From Musa acuminata AAA Group (Eukaryota; Streptophyta; Magnoliopsida; Zingiberales; Musaceae): 64,000 bases of DNA. Within the stretch, counting starts at the first letter, position 1, and each line of letters opens with the position of its first letter. The notes beneath the pieces were generated by a model that worked only from the letters and a program-made list of their open reading frames with translations, was not told the origin of the DNA and searched no databases. The position numbers and the translations under genes were made by a program. Location: positions 2,184,001-2,248,000 of the forward strand of contig NC_088340.1 of NCBI RefSeq assembly GCF_036884655.1, given 5' to 3'. This document shows, piece by piece, positions 48,801 to 60,852 of the stretch.

Positions 48801-49076
48801 AAAGTTGCACTTGTTTGGTATCACAGTTTTGGTTCCCTGAGAAATTGTGCTCGCCTGACCTTTTTTTATCTCTTTATCAGATGCAGCCCAAGAAAAAGGA
48901 AAGAATTCGTAGATTTTTCTGCTTGTTTGCAGTCCTGATCGCATTGCTGCTACCATCTGATTAGTCTTGGGATGTATTCAGCTCCAATGCGGCTCTCCTC
49001 TTCTCCTTCCTCACTTGATACCTCCGTGCATTCTTTCAGGTTCTTCCTGATTTTGTTGTGAGCTCACACGCCTTCC

Positions 49077-50291
49077 ATGGAGGGTCAGACATCGTGGCAA
49101 TTTCATCCTACTTCCCACCACCAGTCTCGGGTTGCGGAGTTTGAGCCGATCCGCGAGGACAGCGACAACCACGACCAAGACGCATTGGTTTCTTTGGACG
49201 CCATTCTGCCTGATGACCTCCTGGAGAAGGTCCTCTCCTTCTTGCCCATAGCGAGCATCATCCGGTCGAGCTCCGTCTGCAAACGATGGTACGAAGCTGT
49301 GCATTCCGGGTGGCACTCATGGGCCGAGATGTCGCCTCAGAAGCCATGGTACTTCATGTTCACCTGCAGCGACGACGCCGTGTCGGGCTACGTCTACGAC
49401 CCGAGCCTCCGGAAGTGGTACGGCTTCGACTTCCCCTGCATCGAGAGGAGTAACTGGTCCGTCTCCGCCTCCGGCGGACTGGTCTGCTTGATGGACGGCG
49501 AGAACCGGAGCCGGATCTTCGTCTGCAACCCCATCACGCGAGACCGGAAGCGGCTGCGCGACGCCCCCGGCGGGAAGACCCCCGACTACACCGCGCTCGC
49601 CATGTCGGTGGACAGGAGCGCGCACAGCTACACCGTCGCCCTGGCGAAGTGCAAGCAGGCGCCCCAGGATTACTGTCAGTGGGGCTTGTCGATCCACGTT
49701 TACGAGTCGGGGACCCGATCATGGGCCACTCTCTTCAGTGAAGTCTTGGTGGGTTGGAGGGGAGGAGACGAGTGCGTGATCTGCGACGGAGTCCTGTACT
49801 ACCTGATCTACTCCACCGGCGTGCTCAGGAACGTCGAACCGCGCCATTGCTTGGCCATGTATGACCTGTCAGCCAGACCTTCCCGCACATCCTTGATGCA
49901 AATGGCGATCCCGGTGCCATGTTCACTGACCTGCGGCAGACTGATGAACCTCAAAGACAGGCTAGTCATGGTCGGCGGGATCGGGAAGCACGACCGACCG
50001 GGCATCATCAAGGGGATCGGAATCTGGGAGCTTCACAACAGGGGATGGCGAGAGGTGGCTCGGATGCCGCAGAAGTTCTTCCAGGGGTTCGGCGAATTCG
50101 ACGACGTCTTCGCGAGCGGCGGCGCCGACGATCTCATTTACATCCAGAGCTTCGGGTCACCGGCACTGCTGACCTTTGACGTGACTCAGAGGGTGTGGAG
50201 GTGGTCGGCGAAGAGCCCGGTGAGCAAGAGGTTTCCCCTGCAGCTCTTTACCGGCTTCTGCTTCGAGCCGAGGCTTGCGATCGCTTCCTGA
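49077..50291 (+). CDS. F-box/kelch-type protein HAWAIIAN SKIRT (HWS), 404 aa, single exon
   Basis: A single intact exon, very GC-rich. The F-box is at about residues 40-80 (SLDAILPDDLLEKVLSFLPI then SVCKRW), which docks to SKP1/ASK in an SCF ubiquitin ligase. The rest forms a kelch-like propeller with the family's signatures: PWYFMFT, YDPSLRKWYGFDFPCIE, GLVCLMD, VCNPITR, GWRGGDECVICDGVLYYLIYSTG, CGRLMNLKDRLVMVGGIGKHDRP, FFQGFGEFDDVFAS and QLFTGFCFEPRL. This is the HWS/At3g61590 lineage. In Arabidopsis, HWS limits organ fusion and growth and influences microRNA activity and leaf and sepal development. Start: ATG at 49077, giving the typical MEG/MEA-TSW opening. Full length, with no defects. 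Confidence 0.95.
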   Translation: MEGQTSWQFHPTSHHQSRVAEFEPIREDSDNHDQDALVSLDAILPDDLLEKVLSFLPIASIIRSSSVCKRWYEAVHSGWHSWAEMSPQKPWYFMFTCSDDAVSGYVYDPSLRKWYGFDFPCIERSNWSVSASGGLVCLMDGENRSRIFVCNPITRDRKRLRDAPGGKTPDYTALAMSVDRSAHSYTVALAKCKQAPQDYCQWGLSIHVYESGTRSWATLFSEVLVGWRGGDECVICDGVLYYLIYSTGVLRNVEPRHCLAMYDLSARPSRTSLMQMAIPVPCSLTCGRLMNLKDRLVMVGGIGKHDRPGIIKGIGIWELHNRGWREVARMPQKFFQGFGEFDDVFASGGADDLIYIQSFGSPALLTFDVTQRVWRWSAKSPVSKRFPLQLFTGFCFEPRLAIAS

Positions 50292-53221
50292 TATCTTTCG
50301 ATGCCTCATGGTTTGCTACTCAAATAGAATCCATGTTATAGTAATCCTCTTTTGCATCCGTCGCCATCTGCGCAACAAAAGGCTGGTCGATGCATTGGCG
50401 ATAGATGATTCCCATATATCTGATTCACTAATATGAAAAATATCTGTATTATTTTCCAGAATTTATCCTAGAAATCCGACCATTTGAGCTAGCAGACAGT
50501 GGCTGTCATCAGGTTTTCGTTGCTGCTGTGGAAAATGACAAACTCGCACCAACATCTACCCAGGGAAGAAGAGAGGTCAGCTAGCTGATGGCTCAGCCTC
50601 AGGCCTGCCCATTGTCTCCGCCTGCCACCCTCACACCACCACCGTACCATCACCAGCCATTAAAAGCAGAGACCCATGGCTGTACACTTAGTTCTTAGTT
50701 GTGGTTGGAGCTGTCTCCTTGCATCGGTAGGGTAGTAACACAGCAGTAGCTTTTGTTTGTTGAAGTTGCATCCACTGTATCTATCTTCTTGGCCTACGGG
50801 TTTCTGAGCTTTGTCTCTTTGCTGTCCACTAGTGCTACCAGTTTCTGGAGGCTTTACATACAATCCAAAACACAATTATGTGAGCAGTTGAAGTTAGGAC
50901 AAAGTGGGGGTCACTGTATGCCACTCTTTATTCTGAGGTGGTGAGAGGGAGAGTGTACTGTCACAGGAATCATCTTAGGGGAGAATAGCAACATTGAAGC
51001 TTCATCCAATCAACAACTGAAACATATCTGTTTTCTTCTCTACTTGCATAGTACTTTGTCCCCTTCAAATGTTTGTCTTGTTATGATGGCTGTAAAGTTG
51101 GTTCTCTGTTCCTAATATGAGCTTAATGCCAGTAATTAGGTGATAATGTAGTCCAACATCACTTTATGAACCACCATAATTTTGGTGTATTAACCAAAAG
51201 GAGAAAGTGTTCTCAGCTTTCCATGCACTACAGGTTTCCTTTGGCTTACAGACATGGTTGTGCCTACAGGTTTCCATGCACTCTTCGATGTTTAGAAGAG
51301 GCTATCAAAGCTGTGTGGGAGATGCTTGCCTTCTTTAAACCAAATGGGTTGTGGTTGAGTCTCTCTGTATGCATCAAAGATCGTTGAGTAGCAATTACGA
51401 GACTTGCCTAAATTCCAACTGTATATAGGTTGTGGGCAAACTTATTGGGTGTAGCAATTATCCTACCTGAGGCTGAACACATACATACCTTCACAACTAT
51501 GCTAATGCTTACTATCTTTCATCTTCCTCCTTACTCTGCTAATGGCATGCAGTGAATAACTGAAATGGATTTATTATTTCTCGAGAACCATTGTTCATGA
51601 GAAATGGAGGTCCCCGGAGATAATATTATTTATATTGATAGAAAGGGTATTATCGATCAAACATAAGTATTCTTTGATGTCTAGGCTAGAAATAAATAAA
51701 AGATATATCATTCTAATACAAATAGTTATGGGTTATCTCCGTCCTTATTGCCTGCCTAGCTACCTACGTGGAAAACAAGCTAAATCTAGATTGTTAAAGA
51801 TAATTAAAAATTATTTTTTGAGAAATATTTCATAGAATATGTCATTCATTCATTATCAAATATAAAGGATTACTTTTAACATAGTTAATATGTCATTTTT
51901 TTTTACCATTGACGATTGCACTCATTTGCCTCATGTTACTAAGAACTTCAAAGGAATTAATTCAAGAAAACTCTTTTGATCTCAATTTTTATTCAAGTAG
52001 CACCTTAGGAGATCAACGTTATCACCTCGAGTAACTATTAGCACATAGGTCTGAACTACGTTGGGCTAACTTAAACGTCCACGGTATCTTCTCGTAACAC
52101 ATGTAATTAATAATACCTTCAACATTATTATAATTTCTATTGAGGTTTTATGTTGAGGGAATAGTTTGGTAGTACAAAATATTAGGATAATTAGATTATA
52201 TAAGATGACTATTTTTTAAAATTATGATTGTATAACATATCTGAGATTAATATGTTTATGTTTTAAATTAGCTTATATTTTAAATGTACTTTTTAAAAAT
52301 TTATTTTTGCACATTTTTATAGGACGATTGATAAAAAATTATTTTCTCTCTTTTCTTATTCCGAATTAATATTTTAGCATCACAATGATAAGTCCCAAAG
52401 TAAAATAGAGAATATAATAAGATTCTTTTTTTCATACTCATTGACTTTTGTTTCTTAACCATAGTTACATGATCAATCATATTAAAAAAATCATTATTTT
52501 TAAAAATCAAGAATTGGACACATGCAATCCAATCAACTTTATTAAGAAAGTCACCTCAATATAATATCTAAAGAATATATTATTTTATTAAATTGATTAT
52601 TATAAAAATGATGTTATATAAAGTAATGTAAACTTGACATAATCTATTATACTAAGGGAAATATGAAATATAAACATCTTTCGTTCTCAAACCAAAGTGG
52701 GCAAGAGGTATAAGATATAGACATATTTTTAGTCTTTGGAAATAATTTTCATTCCTCCAAGTTCTAGATATTCAATTATCTCTTCTCCTCCAAACGTGAT
52801 AATATTTGGAAAAACAAATCAAATCTATTTCATAAAATCAAATTAATGATGAAATTTGGGCATATCATTTAGCTTATCGTCAAATCATTTTATCATTTGG
52901 TGAGAGATTCCGAGAGACGAATAACAACAAGCATTAGATTATTATAATAAAAAATTAAAACTAAATCATACTTTGTTAAAATAAAATTAATAAATTTAGT
53001 TTCGAAATTAAAAGGAGAGTTTAGAAAATAAAATAAGAAGCGCTAATGAAGTCAGTAAGATTTGTTTTCCTCCCTCCCGCGCTTTTGAAGCTGAAAATAC
53101 AGTTGGTTTTCTCTTTTGCAAGCACTTGTTAATGATCGTAAGCTTAAAACAGAGAAAAGATTGGGAAAAAAAATGAAAAGAAATCGAGTTGTTTTAATTT
53201 TGTTTGTTAAATATTTCTTAC

Positions 53222-53600
53222 TTGGTTTTACAGTTTACATTGTTTTCTCCGACTTAAGTATCGAAAGGATCGCGTCGAACAACTCCTAGCGTTGACCTGT
53301 CATATAGGATTGTCGACGATCAAGAGACGACTCAAGATAATACATATCTGGGGGATACCCGAACGATCCGATCCTGAGAGGGTACCTTGTAGCTAAGAAG
53401 ATGATCCTAGATCGCTTATTTAATCATCTCGAATTGGGACCTCATCGATAGGACCATTTTTGATCGGGCTGACTATACAGTTTCATCTCACCGAATCTCT
53501 CACGTTGGTAAGAAAACAAGTACCTAGATGAATTTGCACCTTTGATAGTGGACAAACTTTGTCAACTCATTAGTCGACGGTACTCATGACACTATCATAA
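53222..53600. mobile_element. Probable LTR-retrotransposon remnant
   Basis: A GC-richer block in AT-rich DNA. It carries 'cgacttaagtatcgaaagga' followed by 'tcgcgtcgaacaactcct', a combination typical of plant LTR 3' parts (variants of 'ctta-gcatcggagg...cgccg'). No coding remains and no clear ends. Confidence 0.35.
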
Positions 53601-53653
53601 TCAAATTAGTTTCAAACTAGTTCGATCCAAATCGATTCATCGATAGCTTAATT

Positions 53654-53657
<4 letters not shown>

Positions 53658-53707
<50 letters not shown>
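53658..53707. repeat. (AT)n microsatellite
   Basis: 50 bases of uninterrupted AT. Confidence 0.97.
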
Positions 53708-53710
<3 letters not shown>

Positions 53711-54053
53711 AAAATTAGACTCGTTGGGATGATGCTAATAACGTTCCTCGGGCGAGTCCATTCGATCCCCCTCGCAAGACTGTACGTGTGAAGACGTACC
53801 TACTCATCTCAGCCTCGTGCTGGGCACGTGATTCAGTTGACGTTAAGTTAGAATGCCATTACAGCACCTAAGAATGTGTTGAGCTCAACCTTTGGATGCG
53901 CACCGCTTGGCTGATTACGGTGTGCTCCGCTCGTTTTGTTTCGTGCCGTCCCACAGTTTCTGCTTTTCTTGTCCCGCAAGCTCCAATCTTTTGTGTGCTC
54001 TCGCTCTTCTGCGGTCGGTCGAACGAGAGGAACATCCGAGTCGTGAGCGAACG

Positions 54054-57000
54054 ATGGAAGCGGTGACGCCTCAGCCCGTTTGCGCCAAGGAAGCGCTCGC
54101 TCTTCTCAACTGCACCGTCGAAACTCCCTTCGACCGTGACAAGTGCCTCCGTTTGTTGGACGCCCTAAGGAGCTGCGTCCTCGAAAAGGTATTGTTAGCT
54201 ACTCACCGCGTATTAGTCATTTCCGTTCCTGTGTGCTTCTCCGTCGCATTGGGTGCGGGCACATGACGAACATGTGTTGCAAAATCCATGCTGATCATTC
54301 GTCGAACAGTTGGTGGGCGGCTTTTGCATGGTTTTCTTCTTATTCTAGGTAGGAGGAGTCCAGATTTTAAATGCACGTGAAATGTAGCATCCTTGGACTC
54401 TTGAGCGATTAATCCGGCATCTATTCACAAATTTAGCCAAGTGATTGACGCAAGTATGTTCTCTCAAATAAAACAGATCATTTGGATATGGTGAACTACG
54501 ACACTCCTTTTGTATATGTCATTGACTATGTCGCGAGCTACTCCTGGAGAGGATTAATTATCGATGTTTAGGAGCATGAGTAGCGTAGTTTCTTAAAAGA
54601 AGAGCAAAGAGAAATTTAATAGCAGACGCAATCTTATGTAACAGAATTCCTTTTGTCGTATAATATGCATCACAAATCAGCTTAGCATTATGTTATACAA
54701 GGTGGGAGGGATTTGATCTCAAATGGCAGAAAAATTTTGGAACTTCTTCTTTTAGATTAAAAAACCCATTTATCTATCTTTTGGCATTGAAGATATTGGA
54801 TATGCATTGTGGCTAAGAGTTTGGTACTGAACTCTGAAAGGATATAACCATCCCTTTTAGGGTAGTTTCTGGTTTGAGGATGAAAATAAGACTTCCCAAG
54901 GATGAAAAGAATGAAGAACTAATTACTAAGTAATGAGAGTTCTATTGCAATAATGAAATAACTCGTACCGAGACATAACCTAAAGGCTTACAGTATAAAA
55001 TTTATACAATAAATTAAAAAAATTTAGGGGAGATGTGTTTACTCTTTTTAGAATGCTTTGAATCCCACAAAATCCTTTCGGAAGACATGTTTAGGACTTA
55101 TTAAACAGGTTTAAGGATCTCTCAACCCTATCAATATGCAGAATGGGGACTCAGAGATAAGAATTTAAGTATGATTCTGAGCTTGATTTGAAATAGCTAT
55201 TAAAATTGATGATAATAATAGTAATAGTAATGATTATGATGATGATACATTTGAGAAAATAAGTAAAATTACAAATAAATCTATATGTCATCCTAAACAT
55301 GATGCAAGCTAGACCTAATATGATTAAATGTATTATTTGGAAGTTGGATGACTTCAAATGCTGATTCTTAACAATTCTTCCTTCTCATATCTACCTTGTC
55401 CCTGATGCAGAGTGCTCAGAACATGTTGCAAGATCTCATCTTTCATATTCATCATTGTTTTTGGAATTTTATGTAGAGGAATGCTGTCGATGTCATTATA
55501 GAAAGTAAGTTGTCATGTTGAATCAGTGTTTTGAAGTCATGCTTGAGGCACACCAATGCTCTAAATTGAAGTCTTGCCTTGTTTGAGGCTCAAGCATTTC
55601 GATAAGGGACATGGCTTGTGCGACATGATTTAAAATTATGGTGCACGAGGGTAGGTGTCAGAAAAATTCTTGGTGAAAGAGTGACGGTTGAGTGTCTATT
55701 TTCTTTCCTTTACAAACCTTATGGTCTCTCTGGAAAAGGTCTCCTTTATGTTTTCTACATGCCATCAAAATGATTGCATGTTTGATTCTTTATTTTGGAA
55801 GAAACAGAGCAAGATAATACACTTGTTTGGTATGTTTTATGTTTTTCCTTGCATGCAGTGTGACTTGCATGTTGTAGACAGCGACAAAGGTACATTATCG
55901 TAAAAAGCAATCAGAAATGTAAAACTAGAACGCAATTTTTTTTTCATTTAAATCAATTTCAAATGCTTACACTGATAGTTTGTTATATGCATTTTTACCA
56001 AAAGAAACATATCCCACTAGTTTATAAAGTTCAACAATGAAAGATCATTGTGATTAATTACCTAAATTAGGTTTTTGCTGGATGAGAGTATTGCATATTT
56101 TTAGAAAGTTCTACAAATTAACATATTGATGGTTGTAATTGGAGATACATTTGTTATGAATAGAAGGTCATATTAGTTAGACAGTTTGAGCTCATTTGTG
56201 TGAAATGGATTATTTGGCCCCACGGGGTCAATCAGGTATCACAATTGAGTTCCTTAATGTATTTAGTGGTTCAGATTGGTCTTGTTTGGGTTTAGATTTT
56301 GTAGCATATATGTAATTTCAGAGATTTATCTGTGTCATTTGAGATCAATGTAACCATATTGGACAGTTGGACAATGCTCTGTTTGTCGACACCTCATGAG
56401 TTAGTCTGGGTATCATTTTATCTGCTGGATTTGAAACAGATTAAGAACTTATACTTGTTAACTTTTTTAGAGGAGTGCTTGCTATCTTGGGAATTGGTGT
56501 CAGTAATGGATGCAGAGATTTGCAGTTACAACACAGTGCAATATGTGTGGAAAAGAGTGTTTTTTTCATCATGGTCTTCTCTTTTTTTCTTCTGTGTTAC
56601 TTTTGCTTCTTAAAATGCTACTAAAACCAAGGATTTTAATTTCGAATGATACTACCCGTTCCGGGCAGTATCAACGTGGTTGCGGCGAGGGAAGACAAAG
56701 TGTTGAGGGAGAAGAAGGAGAAGACGCTCAAAGAAGAGGGAGAATCGGGAGAACCTAGATGCTTTCTGATCCGGCGTCGCCCTCCCTTGATGATCTTGAT
56801 CCAGGAGGTAATGGAGAGACGACGACTCGACTTCTCCTTCGCCACATCCTTCACTGAAGGCCGGAGACGCCAATGTTAGAATATGTGGCCCTTTTATAAT
56901 TGAATAAGATATATAATAGAATAACTAATTGGGTTCCGTTGCGATATTTTAGCCAATATAGACTAAGTCCACTACGGAACGATTCCTCGGAGATATCCTT

Positions 57001-57773
57001 GATGGGAGGAAATCTTCTGAGATCTCATCTCATCGTAGACCCTCTGCTCTCGCCTATAAAAGGACAGGATCTCTAGGGGTTGAGGGGGTGTTAGTGTGTT
57101 AGAGCGTCATAACGTTGACACGTATAGACGCACCTCTCCGTTGAGGGATTCGGTTATTCTCCTCGACTCTCTCCCCAAAAACCCTCTCCCCAAATCCATC
57201 AATCTATGTGTGATCCTGTGAAAGGATAGGAAGAGAGGAGAAAGGGTCTACTCTTCGCACTCCCTGCAGATTCCGTAGCGCGATCGGATTAAAGACGGAG
57301 CCTGCAGCAATCTTGGATCACGGTGCTGAGCAGATCAAACAAGATCTCTGAACGGATGGCATCAAAAGGTACGCATCGTATAATTAGATCTATGCATTGA
57401 TTTCAATCCTGGCATATAGGTTAATTCCGCATTATTGACATAGCATAATTACAGAGTTTTATGCTTACAACGACGACTCGACTTCTCCTTCGCCACATCC
57501 TTCACTGAAGGCCGGAGACGCCTGCGGCCTTCGTCGCGTTCTTCACCGAAGACCGGAGACGTCTGCATCCTTCGACATCTTCGCTGAACGTTGCAAATGA
57601 GGAGAAGACTGCGTTCTTCTCCTCGTTGCGTCGCGTCGAAGGCTGGAGATGTCTGCGGCCTTCGACGTCTTCATCGAACACCGCAGATGAGAATACCGCG
57701 TTCTTCTCCTCGTCTAACGCGACGAGAAGAAATGGAGGCGATGTCGCCGAGGCACCCTACGCCTCCTTTTTTC

Positions 57774-57810
<37 letters not shown>

Positions 57811-59287
57811 GAGCAGTATACCCTGGTGTACAAAGCGGTACGCACGTACTATTCCATTTCGAGCAAAGCTCGAAATGTCGATACGGTACGAAATTAAAAA
57901 TCTTGACTCAAACTTCAAGATTCTTCTGTATTTGTCTGTGATCAAACAAAATCGCTGCGTTTGTGTTAATGCTTTGTTTCTATTCTTAATTGGACATGAA
58001 CTTTAAGCTTCCTGCTATCCATTTGCAAGAACACCATGCTATGCAGTCATGACACATATTCTGCTGGGTGTTGTTCTGTCTTTTGAGGATGGGTGCTGTG
58101 TAGATCTGTAAGTCATGTATTTGTAAATAACCTATTTACTTCCTAGTATAATAGAGAGTTATTTCCAATTATTTGTAGTCTAGTTAAACCAAGCTAAACT
58201 AGTTGTCACATTAAATATGAGATGTTGTGGTTAATATATTGTTTGAATATGCTTGTAAAGTTAATGAACGTTAATTACGGCAGTTAGATCTTTCAGTTAG
58301 CTATTACTCTATGACAAACTTTTTAGAGAATATTTGCTAAATAGTCAAATTTATTAACTCATGTGGTGTGTCTTTTAGATAGTTTTTCTTCATATTTAGG
58401 GGGAGGAACTAGTACCTATTATACCATTTGGATTTTGCCAATGCTACAGTCTTTTCCTTTCAAACCTCTATCAATTTAATTAACTGTATCAAGTTAGCTA
58501 GGCTTTCCTCAAAATCGTGTCCCACATGCCATTGAGTTTTGAATTGTTTTTTAAAATCTTCATCCTTGCTGTGACTAATAAAATGAATCAATTTTTTTTG
58601 CAAACGGAATTAAACTAAATATAGTTTTCTTTTCACAATACTGTTGGCAACTAAAAGTTATTTTTTGAATGTTACTTGAAAGTGTTGTGGATATGTAAGA
58701 TTAGGGAAGATTAACATAGGTAAGTTGCAATTCAGCATTTGGAAAGCATAAATGCCGTTTGTCAGTGGGCAGTTGGCATCACTGTGGCATTACAAGTACT
58801 TTTTCTTGCCTTAGCATGGATCAATTGATAAATGAAGCATGTATTTGGATCATGAAATTATCATTCTTTGGCAATTGCATGTTTTTGATAAATCCAAGTG
58901 GAAGATTTTGAGTCTGTTTCCGGATGGCTTTAAGTAGCAGCATACACAATGGAGGCTTCCTAACTCTTAACTTATGACAAACCGCGCGCCTTTTTAGTAA
59001 ATGTGTAAATGATAGAATGATCGAAATGAATTTGCTAGATCAATGATGTTCCATGCCAAAACATCCGTAGCAATGTGGCTCGATGATCATATGATCTCTA
59101 CTCATTTTCTTTGTATTATCATATTTTTACCTAATTACGTCATTCAATTCGAATGATCCTTGGCTGATGCGGTCTTACAGCATTACACTGATTTCCTTAT
59201 TTTTCTCTTTGTTAGAAAGTGAAGAAGTTCTCAGTAGCGGAACAGAGCCATGCAGCTGTAGTTCCAAAGAGCAAGGAGAAACCATGA
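54054..59287 (+). CDS. Small twin-CX9C (CHCH) protein, 68 aa, 2 exons
   Basis: Exon 1 (54054-54188, 45 codons) joins exon 2 (59216-59287, 23 codons plus stop) across a 5,027-base GT-AG intron in phase 0, giving SCVLEK|KVKKFSVAEQ. The four cysteines are at 10, 20, 31 and 41, so both pairs are exactly C-x9-C. This is the coiled-coil-helix-coiled-coil-helix fold, normally imported into the mitochondrial intermembrane space by Mia40/Erv1. Small relatives help cytochrome c oxidase assembly or other respiratory functions. I do not recognise the specific subfamily. The C-terminus is Lys-rich (KVKKF, PKSKEKP). The ATG at 54054 is chosen because it begins just before the conserved part; the frame is open upstream but that part is not family-like. 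The intron holds a nested transposon insertion. Confidence 0.8.
56819..56871 (+). repeat. 53-bp direct repeat, left copy
   Basis: Starts acgacgactcgacttctcct and ends ggccggagacgcc. Identical to 57470-57522, the two copies bracketing the solo LTR. Confidence 0.95.
56874..57469 (+). mobile_element. Solo LTR, probably Ty1/copia, nested in the TIR element
   Basis: 596 bases beginning TGTTAG and ending CTTACA (TG...CA). It has a core promoter TATAAAAGG at 57055, then a GC-richer leader-like segment and an AT-rich end, as in a copia LTR (U3-R-U5). There is no internal coding region. It does not have a simple 5-bp target duplication; instead perfect 53-bp direct repeats border it (left copy separated by AA). 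Confidence 0.55.
57470..57522 (+). repeat. 53-bp direct repeat, right copy
   Basis: Perfect copy of 56819-56871, starting right after the CTTACA end of the LTR. Confidence 0.95.
57523..57745 (+). repeat. Diverged tandem repeats with CTTCACCGAAG/CCGGAGACGTC motif
   Basis: Imperfect repeats related to the 53-bp unit. 'Ccttcgacatcttcgctgaa' (from 57567) and 'ccttcgacgtcttcatcgaa' (from 57659) each lead to a 'gcgttcttctcctcgt' end, giving a period near 90-100 bases. The source is GC-rich and has no reading frame that I recognise. Confidence 0.6.
57779..57808. repeat. (TA)n microsatellite inside the TIR element
   Basis: 30 bases of TA repeat. Confidence 0.95.
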
Positions 59288-59896
59288 ATGCCTTAAACAC
59301 GGTCATAAATGAAAATTGTTGTCCCTATATTTGGACACTAGTTCTGTTGTTAACTATTGAGTTTTGATGGATGGGTTAGGTTGGAGAGAATGAAGCCATC
59401 AGAAGGCAAAACAGAGGGGTTCTTTTTTTTTTTTTGCATTGTTATAATGACTTGTGACTTCTGATTTCTGACCTATTTTAATTTCATCCATTTAGATTTG
59501 AATCAAGGACTAATATCACTCGATCACTCAAAACTGAAGCTGCAGTTGGCTATAGATACCTGTGGACGTGTCATGTAATGCAGGAGCTAACATCACTCGA
59601 TCTTTCTTGCTGCTTTTCCTCTCCATTTGTCATTTGATTGTATGTTATCCATCAAGTTTAAGGTAAAGATCTTGACGGTAATCTTCAAATATTGAACTCC
59701 TCCCTATGTCATCACATCATCATTCCTCAAATAGATTGAATGCTATGTGCTTTCTTTGATCATTTGATTCCTGATAGCATAACTTAAATTTAGAGGGTAA
59801 CTACGAATATTATTTATTTAGGAAAGGTAACTGAGTTTAATCATAATGTCATATCTATAATTTTTTAGGTTTTGCATTAGCATATACATATATGTT

Positions 59897-59898
<2 letters not shown>

Positions 59899-59960
<62 letters not shown>
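59899..59960. repeat. (TA)n microsatellite
   Basis: 62 bases of TA repeat, upstream of the kinase-pseudogene leader. Confidence 0.97.
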
Positions 59961-59964
<4 letters not shown>

Positions 59965-60019
59965 TAAAGATGGCATATATATACATATACATAAATGTTA
60001 TATATATTATATAAAGAGG

Positions 60020-60852
60020 CATGCCGGGTAAGCTCCTCACACGGATGTGTAGTCTTACCGATTTCGAAAGCGAGCAAGAAGTCGAGAAAGGGAGCGACGA
60101 GGGAGAAGGTAGAGCGATTTCGAGGAGACAGAGGCCTCGGCGATCCAAGTGCTTCTGCTGAGCAGGTAGACCATATTACTCCTCTCTGGTTTCTCGCTCC
60201 TCACGTCTCTCTCGTTTGCTGCTCCTCACTCCTTTCACGTTTCTGGATTATATCGATTCTAGGGTTTCATCGCCCACTTGTCATTCGTTGTTCTTTGCGT
60301 TGGATTCTGAAGTTTTCTTCCGCCTCGTGGATAGTTCTAGTGTTTTTCTTCTTTTTGGTTCCATTTCGTTGCTTTTTCGACGGATTTTTGGTGCTACATG
60401 TTCGTGCGTCTTTTCGTGCTTTTCCACTAAATCATTGAGGTTCTTTCTATTTCGGGTTTCGTTGTCTGCGTGTTCCTTCCTTTAATGTTTATCGATCTGA
60501 TTCCTAGGGATTTTCCTTTACGAGGATATGTTCTAGGGTTTGTCCGGAATTTTCCATAGAATCCTTGGGGTTTTTCCTATTCTAGGGTCTCGTCGACTTT
60601 TCTTTTTCGTTACTGTTCAGTTAGCTTCATAAGGATTTTTGAAGGATATGTTGTAGGTTCTTGTCATGTTTTTCTTTCGGATTTTTATGATTCCAATGAT
60701 TATTTTTCGTTGTCTTCTTTACTGGATCCTTAAACTTCTTCCTCCCGAATGTGTCTTTAGGGTTTCGTTGGAAACTTTTACATTCTCTCTATGGCTATTT
60801 TGTTATTGATTTATCAGTTTTCTCATTGATTGATTGCTGCGGAAAACCATCC
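60020..60852 (+). other. Leader-like region upstream of the kinase pseudogene
   Basis: A purine-rich segment at 60060-60165 ends GAGCAG|GTAGACC, a good donor. A T-rich stretch with several telo-box-like 'tagggttt' words (near 60263, 60536 and 60758) follows, as in 5'-leader introns of housekeeping genes. It then reaches an ATG at 60853. This suggests the pseudogene came from a copy that kept its promoter and leader intron. Inference only. Confidence 0.4.

Larger units (their letters stand above)
43939..49076. other. Long intergenic region upstream of HWS
   Basis: 43939-44250 is the MAKR promoter/leader (minus strand). 44350-45230 is AT-rich. 45230-45900 is a GC-richer repetitive block (listed separately). 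45900-46300 is AT-rich. 46300-49076 has mixed composition without recognisable coding exons and probably contains the HWS promoter and 5' leader; possible leader introns cannot be resolved. Confidence 0.45.
50292..54053. other. Intergenic between HWS and the twin-CX9C gene
   Basis: 50292-51600 has mixed composition (HWS 3' UTR and a pyrimidine-rich stretch) without a recognised gene. 51600-53200 is extremely AT-rich. 53222-53600 is a GC-richer LTR-like block and 53658-53707 a microsatellite. The last 250 bases should hold the promoter and leader of the next gene. Confidence 0.45.
56629..57904. mobile_element. DNA transposon-like element with terminal inverted repeats, in the twin-CX9C intron
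   Basis: The left end (56629, AAGGATTTTAATTTCG) and the reverse complement of the right end (57904, AAGATTTTTAATTTCG) match at 15 of 16 positions and continue with weaker similarity (GATAC versus GTATC). The inside carries CGGTAC/GTATACC words and a perfect 9-bp hairpin at 57856-57876 (ATTTCGAGC, loop AAA). No transposase frame, so it is non-autonomous. A solo-LTR-like segment is inserted in it. No target-site duplication was found by eye. Confidence 0.55.

Noticed and set aside
53892..54053. N-terminal extension of the twin-CX9C protein
   Set aside because: The frame is open upstream, but its sequence (Phe/Cys/Ser-rich) is not family-like, and the ATG at 54054 gives a compact protein of normal size.
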